64,000 nt of DNA, taken from positions 186,001 to 250,000 of the forward strand of contig NZ_JAIBOA010000003.1 in NCBI RefSeq assembly GCF_019458805.1. The letters run 5' to 3'. The position numbers and the translations under genes are program-made. Every line of letters starts with the position of its first letter. Positions within the stretch are counted from its first letter, which is position 1. Source of the stretch: Actinomadura parmotrematis. GTDB lineage: Bacteria > Actinomycetota > Actinomycetes > Streptosporangiales > Streptosporangiaceae. The notes beneath the pieces were generated by a model, which made no database searches, was not told the origin of the DNA, and saw only the letters and a program-made list of their open reading frames with translations. Of this stretch, positions 1-9,114 are shown piece after piece.

Positions 1-386
1 TCACCCTCACGATCGACGCCGATCTCCTGCGCGGCAGTGGGGTGATCATCCATCGCTGGATCACCTGGTACCTGGGCTTACGTCAGGCTCCCATGACCCG
101 GGCCTTCGACCTGACGGAACTGATCGACCCCTTCGCCCCGGCCACGATCACCACTCCGCTCGACCCGCCTGGCAGGCTAACGATCACGCGTAACACCAGC
201 GCCGCGCAGATATCCAGCCTTCGAGTGCACGCCACCAGCATGGGGCTGTCTCGTAACTGCCGCTTGGCGGTCGTGTTGCGCCTGCGAGAGGGGACCGCCT
301 ACTTGCGTCACGCCTGTCATGCCGAGGCTTGCCCGGTGCGGGAGCGCCTCCATCCCCCGACGGGTAGTAGGACTCCCTCCCCATGA
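1..386 (+). CDS. C-terminal part of an unrecognised protein (5' end outside window)
   Basis: An open frame runs in from the left edge and stops at 384-386. The first 85 or so codons look genuinely coding (actinomycete codon use, alternating hydrophobic segments such as DADLLRGSGV and LRLREG). The last 35 residues are proline, arginine and cysteine rich and look non-native, so the true end may have been altered by a frameshift. I do not recognise the family. The layout (a DADLLRGSG-like stretch, then a helix with SLRVHA and a beta strand) only vaguely recalls small C-terminal modules of actinobacterial helicase-like proteins, which is a guess. It lies at the left end of the island-like region. 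Confidence 0.4.
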   Translation, partial: TLTIDADLLRGSGVIIHRWITWYLGLRQAPMTRAFDLTELIDPFAPATITTPLDPPGRLTITRNTSAAQISSLRVHATSMGLSRNCRLAVVLRLREGTAYLRHACHAEACPVRERLHPPTGSRTPSP

Positions 387-1070
387 CCGTGCGGCTTGAA
401 TCTCAGGCCGGAAGAGCCTCTTCCGTTCGAGCTAGGACGACCGCCCGCGGGAGCGGAGCCGGCCACCCACATCTTCCGCGCGTGAAACTGGCGTCCCGGA
501 TACACGCGGAGCGGCCAATAAGCAAATGGCCATCCCCGAGTTCACGGTTTTTGATATTCTCGCTCCCGGGTCATAAGTGATGGTAGGTGATTAATTGGAT
601 GTGATACAACAGTGCCGACATGGAGGAAGGGTTCGTCTATTTTCCTGAATGTAAGTGCTGTGTACCGCTAAGGCGGCGGTGGACAAAATGATCGACGCTC
701 CGATAAGGAATTCTGTGCGGCCTGCGCGGCTCTATATCGCGTGGACGGCGTCGTCGCTTTGTGCTGCCGAAGAGGATTAATACCTGGCCGCTGGAATGAT
801 CGGAACCGGTTAGGCGGGTCCACGGGAGGGTTATTCGATAAGGCCAATTATAGTCGCGGAGTGAAGGTTGAGCTTGAACACTCCCGCCTCCGAACAGTCG
901 AGAGCGTCGATTGCGTTTCGGGTGACTCGGCTCGTCGGCTGACGTCGGCGAATCCGCGTGGGACGACACGATAATCAGCTCACTAAAAGCAGAAAGCGGC
1001 CCCCCGATTACGGCGGAGGGCCGCCCGAAAGACCGACCACCAGCAGCTATGACGACCGGAGGTCAGCCTC
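387..1070. other. gene-free stretch in island region
   Basis: No frame here has convincing codon use. The bases are noticeably more AT-rich than the core of the window (for example around 520-660 and 780-850), which suggests decayed foreign DNA. The only structured element seen is the hairpin at 996-1024. Confidence 0.5.
996..1024. terminator. GC-rich hairpin, possible terminator
   Basis: The arms GCGGCCC (996-1002) and GGGCCGC (1018-1024) can form a stem. On the minus strand the stem is followed by a fairly T-rich stretch (complement of 983-995), so it could end leftward transcription. No matching gene is evident on that strand, hence the low confidence. Confidence 0.3.
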
Positions 1071-1295
1071 ATGAACATGCCTTCCTCCCGGGAGGGTTGT
1101 CAAACTCCGCCGGAGCCGGCCCGCCTGCGGCGCTGGCCGCGGCGTGCGGCCCTCATCGGGACCACCGGAGCGGTAGTGGCTCTCGCCTATCTCTATCCGC
1201 CGGCGGCGGTCCCGCTCGCCCTCGGCATCCCCACCTACGAGTTCATCCACCGGCTCGTCCAGCGGCCGTCCCAGGAAGAGGGCGACGAGCGATGA
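1071..1295 (+). CDS. small membrane protein, unknown function
   Basis: This 74-residue ORF has a good ribosome binding site (GGAGGT at 1060-1065) just ahead of ATG 1071. Residues about 28-56 are hydrophobic (AALIGTTGAVVALAYLY followed by a second apolar stretch) and could make one or two membrane passes, with a basic N-terminal flank (RLRRWPRR) and an acidic tail. No family is recognised. It stands alone upstream of the IS remnant. The Shine-Dalgarno site and the hydrophobic segment are the only support, so it may be a chance ORF. Confidence 0.4.
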   Translation: MNMPSSREGCQTPPEPARLRRWPRRAALIGTTGAVVALAYLYPPAAVPLALGIPTYEFIHRLVQRPSQEEGDER

Positions 1296-1428
1296 GAGCG
1301 GTCTGGGCCTCGAAAACGTCACTCAACGGGTGGCCATAGCTAGGTTGAAGAGCCGAACGGTACCGCATCTCACAGACCGTTGGTTGACCCGATTCACTCG
1401 TAGATGGCCGCAGTGGTGATTTAGCTGG

Positions 1429-1819
1429 TTGCGTCCACAGAGGCGGTGTATGGATTTGGCCTGGTCAGAGGGCATGGTGTTGTGATGTGAAACGGCCATC
1501 GCGTGATCTTACGAATCGACCAGGCCGAAGGGGAGGAAACGCGATGGCCGTGGACAGCAGGGTGGAGGACTCCGCAGGCTGGTTGGCCGAAAAGATCGGA
1601 ATCCATGAGCCCGATGTGTTGCGGTCGATGGTAAGACAACGGCTGGGGCGGACGTGGTGTGCGGGGCTGGGTACAGGACCCGCTCCGTCGGACGAGCAGG
1701 TCAACTACCGCAAAACGGCTACCGGTCCCACGGCTGGGATGCCCGTACCAGCGCTGTGGAGCTGGCCATCCCTAAGCTGCGGGCGGGGTCCTGTTTCCCC
1801 GAGTGGCCGCCTACACCGC
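1429..1819 (+). mobile_element. IS256-family insertion sequence remnant (left end)
   Basis: The segment carries the 5' part of an IS256-family transposase and about 115 bp of its upstream end. It stops abruptly at about 1819, where the IS630-type element begins. No continuation of the IS256 transposase is found beyond the far end of the IS630 element near 2975, so the right part was lost. The left limit at about 1429 is an estimate from the position of the transposase start. Confidence 0.55.
1544..1819 (+). pseudogene. truncated, frameshifted IS256-family transposase
   Basis: From ATG 1544 (RBS GGGGAGG at 1530-1536) the frame gives a typical IS256/Mutator transposase N-terminus, MAVDSRVEDSAGWLAEKIG followed by LRSMV. 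The match then drops about ten residues and moves to another frame (VCGAGYRTRS), returns briefly to the first frame (DEQVNYR), and shifts again to NGYRSHGWDAR and VELAIPKLRAGS before the break at about 1819. At least two frameshifts, one internal deletion and loss of most of the catalytic domain make it inactive. Confidence 0.75.
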
Positions 1820-2899
1820 TAGAGGGCTTCAATGGTGGGGTTACTGGGTATTTGCAGGTGGGTGCGGTTGAGGATCACGGCGGGCCGGTGCTGGATGCGT
1901 TTGAGTCGGGTGCGGATCAGGTCGGTGAGCTGATCGATGGTGTGTTCAACAAGGTTGGTGAGCGAGGCCTTCAGGTGCGCCCAGACGCCTTCGACGGGGT
2001 TGAGTTCGGGAGCGTAGGGCGGCAGGTAGAAGACGGTCAGCCAGCCGCGGGTGTCGATGTAGCGGCGCATTTTCTTGGAGCGGTGGCTGCCGAGGTTGTC
2101 CCGAACAAGGACGATCGGGCCGCCGAGCTGGGCGTGGGCGGCGTCCAGCAGCCGGATGTAGTCGCGTTCGGTGAAGCCCTTCGGCTCGTCTTTGCGGCCT
2201 CGGTAGGTCAGCGTCCGGTAGAGCAGGTGGGGACGCTCCCCGTCTTTGACGGCCGGCAGCGCGGCCACGGAGACGCGGTGGGTTCCCTTGCCGGTGACGT
2301 TCACGATCGGTGGCGGCCGCGTCTGCCCCAGGTTCGTCCTTTGGGCGGCCTCAGCCCCTGGCCGGCTTCGTCCTCGAAGACCAGCCAGGCACCTAGGTCG
2401 CCGACCTTCTGCCCACCGTCGGCCACACCTGCGCTTCCCACCGGGCGATCTCCGCCTGGTCGCGCTCGGTCGCCCGCCGGACCGGAACCTGCACCGATCA
2501 GCCCAGCCGGTGCATCAGCACGTCCACCCCGGCCACGGTGCAGGACACCGTGAACAGCTCGGCGATGACCGCAGCGATCCGGGCGAGCGTCCACCGCTGA
2601 TCCTCGTGCCGACCGTAAGCAGCCGGGCCCTTGGCCAACTCGACCTGCAAGCACGCGAGCTGGTCGTCGGTCAGCCCGTACCGCATCCCGCCCGCGCCCT
2701 TGGACGCCAGGGCGGCCGTCCCGCCCGCCGTCCAGGACCGCCTCCACCGGTTCACCGACATCCGCGTCACCCGGAACGACCGCCCGATCCCCGCGTCCGA
2801 CCAGCCGGCCTCGAGCAAGGAGACCGCCTCCAGCCGCAACGCCTCACGCCGCACCCGATCCACCGCGGTCAACCCACCCCCTCGCCATACCGCATCCAC
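1819..2899 (-). pseudogene. IS630-family DDE transposase, inactivated
   Basis: Read leftward from GTG 2899, the N-terminal part is a helix-turn-helix region ([20 protein letters not shown]). An in-frame TGA at 2498-2500 stands where a tryptophan is expected after MHRLG. Further on, the match moves to a second frame (VFEDEAGQGLRPPKGRTWG, first catalytic Asp) and then a third (VRDNLGSH, second Asp; PPYAPELNPVEGVWAHLK, catalytic Glu) ending at 1819. One nonsense mutation and two frame changes mean no full protein is made, although IS630 elements can use programmed frameshifting for one of them. Confidence 0.8.
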
Positions 2900-2975
2900 C
2901 AGCAGTAACCCACCAGGCGACCGGCGATAAGTATCTGGATCGCGACAACCAGTAACTCCCGCTATTGAATCTCTC
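1820..2975 (-). mobile_element. degenerate IS630-family insertion sequence
   Basis: The element is bounded by imperfect inverted repeats: left end about 1821-1848 (AGAGGGCTTCAAT...TTACTGG) and right end about 2949-2974, whose complement reads GAGATTCAAT...TTACTGG. Both share TTCAAT and TTACTGG at nearly the same spacing. A TA, the usual IS630/Tc1 target, sits at 1820-1821. The single gene inside is a broken DDE transposase on the minus strand. It sits directly against the IS256 remnant, so it probably inserted into that element and a later deletion removed the rest. Confidence 0.7.
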
Positions 2976-3036
2976 CACTTGCGGTGGTGGCCGATGACCC
3001 GGTCGGCTATCGCACAGGATGAATGGGGGCTGATAG

Positions 3037-3813
3037 CTATCCGCTTCTGGCTCGCACTACCTTGGCTATCCGCTCGGCGGCCGGTCCTGGAGCCTCGTGC
3101 TCCCAAACCCTGATCGCGATCCAGCCCTCATCAATGAGAATCCGGTTGGTCTCGCGATCCCTGGCCTGGTTGGTCTGGATCTTCTCGCTCCAGAACTCAC
3201 TGTTCTTCTTCGACGGGCGGTGGTGATCCGGGCAGCCGTGCCAGTAGCAGCCGTCGGAGAAGACCGCGACCTTGGCCGTGGCGAACACCAGGTCAGCGCG
3301 ACGACGAAGCCGAGGGATCGGACGCTGGTCAACGCGGTAGCGGAGCCCAAGAGCGTGTACCGCCGATCGAAGAGCGAGCTCCGGCTTGGTGTCGCGACCG
3401 CGGTTCGCCTTCATGACGGAACGAACGGCTGGAGAGCTCGCCCAGGACTTCGTTTCCGCCGCTTCTCGCAACAGACCTTTAGCCGCCGCTAACCTCCACC
3501 CTTCCGTCAGGTTCTCGGCGCGGGTGTCCTTGTCGACCTCACCCAGGTACTTGTTCTTGGTCTTCCCCCTGTCCGACCATCTCAAGTAGCTACGGATCCG
3601 CCTGCGCTTATCGAAGAGCTTCAGTTCGACTGACGCGCACGCGGTCAGGCCATCCCCAAGGTCGACCAGGCGGCGTTCACGCCCGCCGGCAGCACGGTCC
3701 TGCTCTGCGGTACTGGCGGCTCGGTTCTGTCCAGGCCGACATTTCCACGCCTTGTCAGGAGGCGGCTTGTCCTTCCAAAGCCCAGCCTTGGTGACATGTG
3801 CTGGATCCGTCAC
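3037..3813 (-). CDS. vsr: very short patch repair (Vsr) endonuclease
   Basis: Vsr nicks DNA 5' of T in T:G mismatches that arise when 5-methylcytosine deaminates, and it accompanies C5-cytosine methyltransferases. The C-terminal half has the family signatures: [13 protein letters not shown], then [27 protein letters not shown] with the zinc-binding and catalytic region, then NRILIDEGW. The N-terminal 120 residues ([23 protein letters not shown]) match the longer actinobacterial form. Start GTG 3813 overlaps the methyltransferase stop (GTGA), so the two are co-transcribed and probably translationally coupled. A longer frame upstream exists but would overlap the methyltransferase extensively. 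Confidence 0.9.
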   Translation of the reverse strand: MTDPAHVTKAGLWKDKPPPDKAWKCRPGQNRAASTAEQDRAAGGRERRLVDLGDGLTACASVELKLFDKRRRIRSYLRWSDRGKTKNKYLGEVDKDTRAENLTEGWRLAAAKGLLREAAETKSWASSPAVRSVMKANRGRDTKPELALRSAVHALGLRYRVDQRPIPRLRRRADLVFATAKVAVFSDGCYWHGCPDHHRPSKKNSEFWSEKIQTNQARDRETNRILIDEGWIAIRVWEHEAPGPAAERIAKVVRARSG

Positions 3814-5081
3814 TTGTTCTCCGCCCCGTGAAGCACGGTAGCGACGGCTTTGGCGAAGACCTCGCCGAGGGCGACCGGGACGGCGTTGCCTAGTTGACGC
3901 ATCTTCTCTCCACGAGGACCCGCGAGCTTCCAATCATCGGGGAAGGTCATGACGCGTGCGGTCTCCCGCACGGACATGTAGCGATGGGTTCCGTCGTCAA
4001 GAAGCATTACCGACTCACCTCCCGGCACACCGTGGACACCGGCCTTGACCGTCTTGGCGGGACGATCGAGCTCGTTGGGCGTATGTCCAGGGTAGATCCG
4101 GGCGTTCGGCCAGCCAATATGGTCGGTGAAGCCTCCGAGGTTGCGTTCCTTGCGGTCGAGGTACTTCGGAGGGATCGGAGGGAGCGGTTTTTGCTCGTCG
4201 ATACCGGCGATCGCGTCGCGTAGAGTGCGCCAGGGAAGCGTCTCGTCTGGTACGGAGAGCTCCTTGGGGATCCTCGCCATCACTCGTTCGCGCACCTCCT
4301 TCGGCACCTTCGGGTGGCGCTCCCAGTACGAACCTTCGATCATCGATCGGAAGAGAGCGTGTTCGGAATACCGGGGCTCGACCAACTCCTTGAACTTGTC
4401 GATGTCGACACTCAAATCCTCGCGGAACGCGACGACGATGATCCGGTTTCTGACCTGAGGGACACCGTAGTCCGCAGCGTTGACAGCGGTCACCAACACT
4501 CGATAGCGGCGGCCAGCCGAGGCGGTTCCCTTGTGCAGGACGCGCCGCAGGACAGCGTCATGTTCTTGCCAGGTAACGCTCTCGTCACGCTCCTCGAACG
4601 GCAAGGCGAGTTCGCGGAGGATGTAGTCGAAGTACGGCTTGAACGATGGACGTAGGAGCCCGCGGACGTTCTCGCAGATGACGGCCTTAGGCTCGATCTG
4701 TCGGATGGCGCGGAACATCTCCGGGAACATGTTCCGCTCGTCCTCATCGCCCCTGGCGACGCCACCCAGACTGAACGGCTGGCACGGAGGTCCGCCCGCC
4801 AGGACGTCCACGCGCCCCTTCAGATACTCGAAGTCGATCTTGCGAATGTCGCCCTCTCGAATCGGGCAGGGCTCCCCTGGCCCGGGAACGGGGAGGATCT
4901 GCCCCTCCTCCACGGGTACCGCCCCGTTCGCTCGAAGGGTCTCGCATGCCCGTTTGGCGAACTCGTTGAACAGCAACGGTCGAAAACCCGCGCGGTGGAC
5001 GGCCATGGCCAGCCCGCCACCGCCAGCGAACAACTCGACGCCGGTTCGGTCCTGATCAACCTCTTGTCGCTGCTCAAGCAT
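3810..5081 (-). CDS. DNA (cytosine-5) methyltransferase of a type II R-M system
   Basis: This 423-residue C5-cytosine methyltransferase protects the host's recognition sites. Motif I is FAGGGGL (residues 18-24), motif IV is GGPPCQPFS with the catalytic Cys at about 100, motif VI is ENVRGL (138-143), motif VIII is QVRNRIIVVAF, and motif X is RQLGNAVPVALGE near the C-terminus. The start ATG 5081 is chosen because motif I then falls where expected; an in-frame extension up to 5291 has no family similarity and runs through a perfect palindrome. It precedes vsr with a 4-base overlap and lies downstream of the Eco29kI-type endonuclease gene. The specificity CCGCGG is inferred from that neighbour only. 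Confidence 0.93.
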   Translation of the reverse strand: MLEQRQEVDQDRTGVELFAGGGGLAMAVHRAGFRPLLFNEFAKRACETLRANGAVPVEEGQILPVPGPGEPCPIREGDIRKIDFEYLKGRVDVLAGGPPCQPFSLGGVARGDEDERNMFPEMFRAIRQIEPKAVICENVRGLLRPSFKPYFDYILRELALPFEERDESVTWQEHDAVLRRVLHKGTASAGRRYRVLVTAVNAADYGVPQVRNRIIVVAFREDLSVDIDKFKELVEPRYSEHALFRSMIEGSYWERHPKVPKEVRERVMARIPKELSVPDETLPWRTLRDAIAGIDEQKPLPPIPPKYLDRKERNLGGFTDHIGWPNARIYPGHTPNELDRPAKTVKAGVHGVPGGESVMLLDDGTHRYMSVRETARVMTFPDDWKLAGPRGEKMRQLGNAVPVALGEVFAKAVATVLHGAENK

Positions 5082-5113
5082 GCTGGAAGAGTACCGCGGA
5101 GTTGCCGAACATG

Positions 5114-5147
5114 CATGCTCATCCGAAAATATTTTCGGATGAGCATG
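5114..5147. promoter_or_regulatory. perfect 34-bp palindrome upstream of the methyltransferase
   Basis: Positions 5114-5130 and 5131-5147 are exact reverse complements (CATGCTCATCCGAAAAT and its complement), centred 50 bp upstream of the methyltransferase ATG. No loop and no trailing T-run follow on either strand, which favours a protein-binding site over a terminator. A likely use is an operator for control of the R-M genes, either by the methyltransferase itself or by an unlinked regulator. A CCGCGG sequence, the presumed recognition site, lies between palindrome and start at 5094-5099. Confidence 0.55.
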
Positions 5148-5850
5148 GTCTGGGAAGGTCACTCGCAGCCAGGCGCGCTTGAAGTGGGAGGCTGTGGAGC
5201 CAGGCGTCGACACCGCGTAGGCGAAGTTTGGCCGCCCCACGCATCTTGTCTCATCTAGTGCGGCAGTGAAACGGGGGCCCTCCTTGTCCATCGGTAGTGA
5301 GCGCGAACGACAACGGCTGTCAGCGACGGTCGGTCGTCAAGGACCTCGCCAGACACCCACCTTGGGAGCGTTCCACTCCAGCCCCTATAGCCGGGTTCGG
5401 TCGCGCCGTCGGATTTGGCAGCCTTCGCCAGACCACTGGCCAGTGTCGCCCTGGCCCTTGCGCCTCCTTTGGCGAAGTTCTCTTCTCAGTTTCGGCGGCT
5501 CGCTCCAGGATCTGCGGCAGTTCCGGACCCACTGCTACCCAGGCGCGTCATGATGGGAGCGCTGAATCGAGGAATACACACAGAGTCAGTGGCTCGCTGC
5601 AGGCGACGGGCGCGGAACCGTCGCATGAACTTATCCGGTTGCTGACGCAGGCCGACGATCGGACCAAAACGCCTGGTAGTAAGCGCGGATCGAGTAATTC
5701 CTACTCGGCATCGGCCGGGCTGCCGCGCGTCACGCCACACTCGCTATCAGAACCAACGATATCTGACCAGTGCAACGAGCGTAGCGATTCGATTCGAACT
5801 GCAAGCGAGCATTAGTGAGGCCTGTCGATAAAGGAGAGCATGGGGATCCG
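5148..5850. other. intergenic stretch between methyltransferase and endonuclease
   Basis: About 700 bp between the two R-M genes with no frame that has consistent coding character. R-M controller (C) proteins are short helix-turn-helix proteins often placed here, but none of the small ORFs shows an HTH pattern. The stretch may be decayed DNA or hold promoters for the leftward genes. Confidence 0.4.
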
Positions 5851-6657
5851 CTACAGCCGTTCCGCCTCGATGCGGGCGAGGTCCTCCGCAGAGAGATTTC
5901 CCCCAAATAGGGCGCGGACGCGCTCTTTCGATGTTTCGGCTGAAACCAAGCTCGGTGCCGGCATGTTCGCTGGATGTGACCACCAGCGACCGGGATGGAG
6001 CTCGTCCCATGGTGGCCGCTTCCCGGTCTTTCGGCGATCGGCGCCAGGGTCGTGGTTTCCGAATCCGTCGACAACGCTATTCCACACTGGGTGATGATGC
6101 CTGATCATTACGCGTTCCGCGAGTGATACGAACGCCTCGATGGCGACTAGATGCCGTACCATAAAGTCCTCTACTTCCAGGTCGCATGCTTGCTGGATAG
6201 AGGATCTGTGGTCCTTGATTCGGTCCCACAGGGCAGTGGAGTCCGCGCTCTCGTCCGCAATTCCTTTGCGCGTGCCCTTGGGGCGTGCTTGGCCCACGTA
6301 GATGGGAACTTCGCAATTTTCCTGACTGATGGGAGCGTATAGTTCGTGTGGACCCGTATAATAAAGCGCGTAGATTCCACTGCCATACATCAGTACCACA
6401 TTTCCGAGTGGTTCGGGGTCGCGTGCCAGCAGCTCCAGTTCTACGCTACGCCCCAAGTTGTCGAGATCTAGCGGATTGTATGCGGTGAATCGCCTTGCCT
6501 GCTGAAACCAACTCTTCGTCTTGCGGGGTTCTTTTGGCCGATTAGGTGTCTGCACTTGATTCCCATGAGATGTGCTGGATGGCAAGTCGGTTGGCGTGGT
6601 TCCTCTGGAAGAAAGGTCTATGTGTCGCAGATCGAGACGGAATGGAATCGCGTGCAT
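5851..6657 (-). CDS. Eco29kI-family type II restriction endonuclease (GIY-YIG)
   Basis: The protein (up to 268 residues) belongs to the Eco29kI group of GIY-YIG endonucleases. GIYALYY (residues 94-100) and PIYVGQA (118-124) are the GIY and YIG strands. These are followed by the helix with RDHRSSI-like residues, the ERVMIRHHHPVWN stretch with the metal-binding Glu, and DGFGNHDPG and WDELHPGR, which are characteristic of this family. Eco29kI itself cuts CCGCGG. Codon use is clearly less GC-biased than the core genome. The start is uncertain: GTG 6555 would shorten it by 34 residues, closer to the family's usual length. It is transcribed in the same direction as the methyltransferase and vsr. 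Confidence 0.88.
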   Translation of the reverse strand: MHAIPFRLDLRHIDLSSRGTTPTDLPSSTSHGNQVQTPNRPKEPRKTKSWFQQARRFTAYNPLDLDNLGRSVELELLARDPEPLGNVVLMYGSGIYALYYTGPHELYAPISQENCEVPIYVGQARPKGTRKGIADESADSTALWDRIKDHRSSIQQACDLEVEDFMVRHLVAIEAFVSLAERVMIRHHHPVWNSVVDGFGNHDPGADRRKTGKRPPWDELHPGRWWSHPANMPAPSLVSAETSKERVRALFGGNLSAEDLARIEAERL

Positions 6658-6901
6658 GCGCGAGATACGCGCCGTATTCTCGCCACTTGGCTTGACTGGC
6701 GATAGGTGATATAGATCCGTTCACGGTGGGCTGCTGAGGCACTCTTCTGCGCCTATGATTCCAATGGCTGGGATACTCCCGCTGGCAAGGTGATCACAAT
6801 TACAGGTGTGTTCGAAACAACTGTGGGTAGCCTATCTACGAAGATTGGTGGCGCCACTCTCTGTTCGGTCGCGTCGAAAGAAATGGTATTACGGCCGAGT
6901 G

Positions 6902-7312
6902 TTACCGCATCGATCGCTTAACATTCAGCGGAAGGATCTCCACGACCATGAACATGCCGGGGCCTGCCAGCTCTTCTTGGCCGTCGTGGACCTTCGCGTG
7001 GCCGGCGCCGTCGAGTTCTAGGCGCAGGTCGTCGACGGTCGCGAGGGACTCCTTGCCTCCCAGGGTGCGTTCGATGACGCCTGAGGGGATCTCGGCGGCG
7101 GGGAAGTTCGGGGACTCGCCGGTCACGGTGTTGATGGCGCTAACGGCGGACCAGGGCTGCAACGTGTCGGAGGTGATCCGCCCATCGCCGGACATCGTGA
7201 TGACCCGCATGCGGTGACGGGAGAAGGGGTCCCGCGGCTTGGGGCCCTCGGCGTCGGTGGTCACGTCATCAAACGTACCGATGTTCGTGTGTGTCTGGTG
7301 CGGCCAGACCAT
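6902..7312 (-). CDS. hypothetical protein downstream of the hydrolase pseudogene
   Basis: The 136-residue product starts 10 bp after the end of the serine hydrolase pseudogene, in the same direction. The segment from TNIGTFDDVTTD to the end (IERTLGGKESLATVDDLRL, GMFMVVEILPLNV) has plausible codon use and strand/helix patterning, but I do not recognise a family. Start ATG 7312 is picked for its position. GTG codons further in (for example at VTTD) are alternatives, and no strong Shine-Dalgarno site is visible. Confidence 0.5.
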   Translation of the reverse strand: MVWPHQTHTNIGTFDDVTTDAEGPKPRDPFSRHRMRVITMSGDGRITSDTLQPWSAVSAINTVTGESPNFPAAEIPSGVIERTLGGKESLATVDDLRLELDGAGHAKVHDGQEELAGPGMFMVVEILPLNVKRSMR

Positions 7313-7322
7313 CCAGGCCGGG

Positions 7323-8620
7323 CTATCGGCGGACGTAGGGCAGTTCTGGTGCGCGGTCGAGGCTGAGGACGAAGCCGTCCGGTTGACTTCTGTCGCCTGA
7401 CAAGGTGAGCGTGTACCCGCTGCCGGCGCAGGTCTCCATTTTGATCTTGGTGAGCTGCTCTGCGGTGCCTCGGCGCCATAGGTAGAGGGCGTCCCCGCTG
7501 AGAGTGAGCCGCAGGGTTCCAAGGGCCTGGTCGCAGGTGAAGGCGCCCAGTTCGAGGTGCGGAGCTGGTTTGCCCTTCGGTCGGTTAGCGTGGGAGGTCG
7601 GCCTGGGCTGGGGCACCATGGTCGCTGCTCGGGAAAGGAGGTCGTTTAGGTCTCGTTCGGGGTGTTCGCGTAGTGCTCGGAGCAGCGTGGCAGCGACCCG
7701 ATCGGCGGCGATCTCGGCGTTGTTGGACATGGCGATGAGTCGCAGGCCTGTCGCGTCCAGGTGGGCTGCGACTGAGAATCCCTGCTCATGGCCGTAATGG
7801 AAGGCGGCGGTCCTTCCAGAGCGGGCGTCGGCGTAGCGGCCGGGGCCTTAGAGGTAGGGCGGGTGGTCGCTGGGCTAATAGTGGAGTGCCTCTTGGCCAG
7901 GGAGACTCCGGTGTCTGCTCTGCCACTGCTGGTTGAAGGTGCGTAAGCCACCCGTCCAGGTCGGTGGCGGTGGCCCAGAGGCTTGCGGGGCCGGGCAGGG
8001 TGACGGGTGTCTGGGTGTGTTGCCAGCCGTCCGGGACGGCGCGGTACGCGGCGGCGGCTCCTGGTACGACTTCGCGGGGGTCGGTTTTGAAGCGGATGGC
8101 GTTCGTCCTGAGCTGGCCGAACAGGGCTTGTTGGGCGAGGTGGGCCACTTGGTGCCGTGGACGGTTTCGAGGACGTCGGCAAGAAGAAGGTAGTTGGTGT
8201 TGTTGTACAGGAAGGAGCCGTGGGGACGGCGCGCCGGTCCTGGGGGTAGGCGAGGTTCCGTAGGTCTTCGGCGGTGTAGTGGTCGAGGTCGCGGAAGCCG
8301 GCGAGTGAGAGCAGGGACTCGACGTCGCGGAGGCCCGATCGGTGGGTGATCAGGTCCGCGATGGTGATGTCGGTGATCTTCAACCCGGGCAGTAGCTCTG
8401 TGGCCTTCTGGTCGAGGTGTAGCGGGTTGTCGCCGTCGGCGAGCAGCACCAGGTGGGCGGTGATCTGCTTGGCGACGGATCCGACGTTGAAGGCGGTCTC
8501 CGGTCCGCTGGGCACGCCGTGCTCCACGTTTGCGAGCCCGATGGGCAGGATGGCGGGGTCCTCTCCGGGTCTGCGAACGAGCAGGGACAGGCCCTGGGCG
8601 TAGTGGAGGGCGGCGTTCAT
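7323..8620 (-). pseudogene. serine hydrolase (beta-lactamase/class C-like) with multiple frameshifts
   Basis: Joined across frames, this is a beta-lactamase-family serine hydrolase. It starts at ATG 8620 with NVGSVAKQIT, where SVAK is the SxxK catalytic motif. FLYNNTNY (YxN motif) appears only in a second frame from about 8230, and AQQALFGQL to DLDGWLTHL in a third from about 8150. HYGHEQGF (the HxG equivalent of the third motif) and AMSNNAEI follow in yet another frame, which continues to a C-terminal beta-rich domain ending at 7323. At least four frame changes make it non-functional. It shares orientation with the small gene at 6902-7312. Confidence 0.82.
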
Positions 8621-8674
8621 AGGGTGAGCGCCTTCCGGCGCACTGTGGCCAGGCGGCGGAGGTCCTCGTCATCG

Positions 8675-8860
8675 ATCAGTCATGACCTCCGGCACGGTGC
8701 GGCGAAGCTGTCGCTGCTCGGCAAGGTCGACATGAAGGTGATCAGCGAGATGCTCGGTCACGCGCGCTTCTCGTTCACCGCCGACACTTACACCTCGGTT
8801 CTGCCGGAGGTGTCCACAGCAGCGGCTGAGGCGGTGGCAGCCGTCGTGCCGCGCGAGTGA
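8675..8860 (+). pseudogene. 3' remnant of a phage-type tyrosine integrase
   Basis: Only the last 60 residues of a tyrosine recombinase remain. HDLRHG (histidine and catalytic arginine of box II), SEMLGHARFSFTADTY (box II His and the nucleophilic Tyr) and TAAAEAVAAVV match the C-termini of actinomycete integrases. Nothing upstream matches the rest of an integrase on this strand; instead the serine hydrolase pseudogene abuts it in the opposite direction. It points toward the 3' end of the tRNA-Ser gene, the normal arrangement next to an attachment site. Confidence 0.85.
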
Positions 8861-9072
8861 ACCTGGTCTTGGTCCCAAAGAGCCGGACCCGTTCCCCGAC
8901 GAGTCGAACGTGATCTCGCTCTCGGATCGGCGGAGCAAGCGGGTCGAGCACACAGGGTAACGAGGCGGGACAGCGACAAGGGGCCTCTGAACAGGTCTTC
9001 CGTGACGCTTCCCTGACCTCCTGTGCACGTTTTGTGCACGCTGAGCCGTCAAACTGGACATCTGGAACGCGA

Positions 9073-9114
9073 CAGGGCCTTCGCGGGAGACGCTCGTCTC
9101 CCGCGAAGGCCCTG
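9073..9114 (-). terminator. 20-bp perfect hairpin downstream of tRNA-Ser
   Basis: 9073-9092 pairs perfectly with 9095-9114. It lies 8 bp beyond the 3' end of the leftward tRNA-Ser gene, so it most likely terminates or processes that transcript. It lacks a clear T-run. Confidence 0.7.

Noticed and set aside
637..969. Minus-strand ORF of 110 codons in the left gap
   Set aside because: Composition and codon use look non-coding and there is no recognisable domain or ribosome binding site.
5297..5815. R-M controller (C protein) gene in the gap between the endonuclease and the methyltransferase
   Set aside because: No ORF in the gap shows a helix-turn-helix pattern or consistent codon use.
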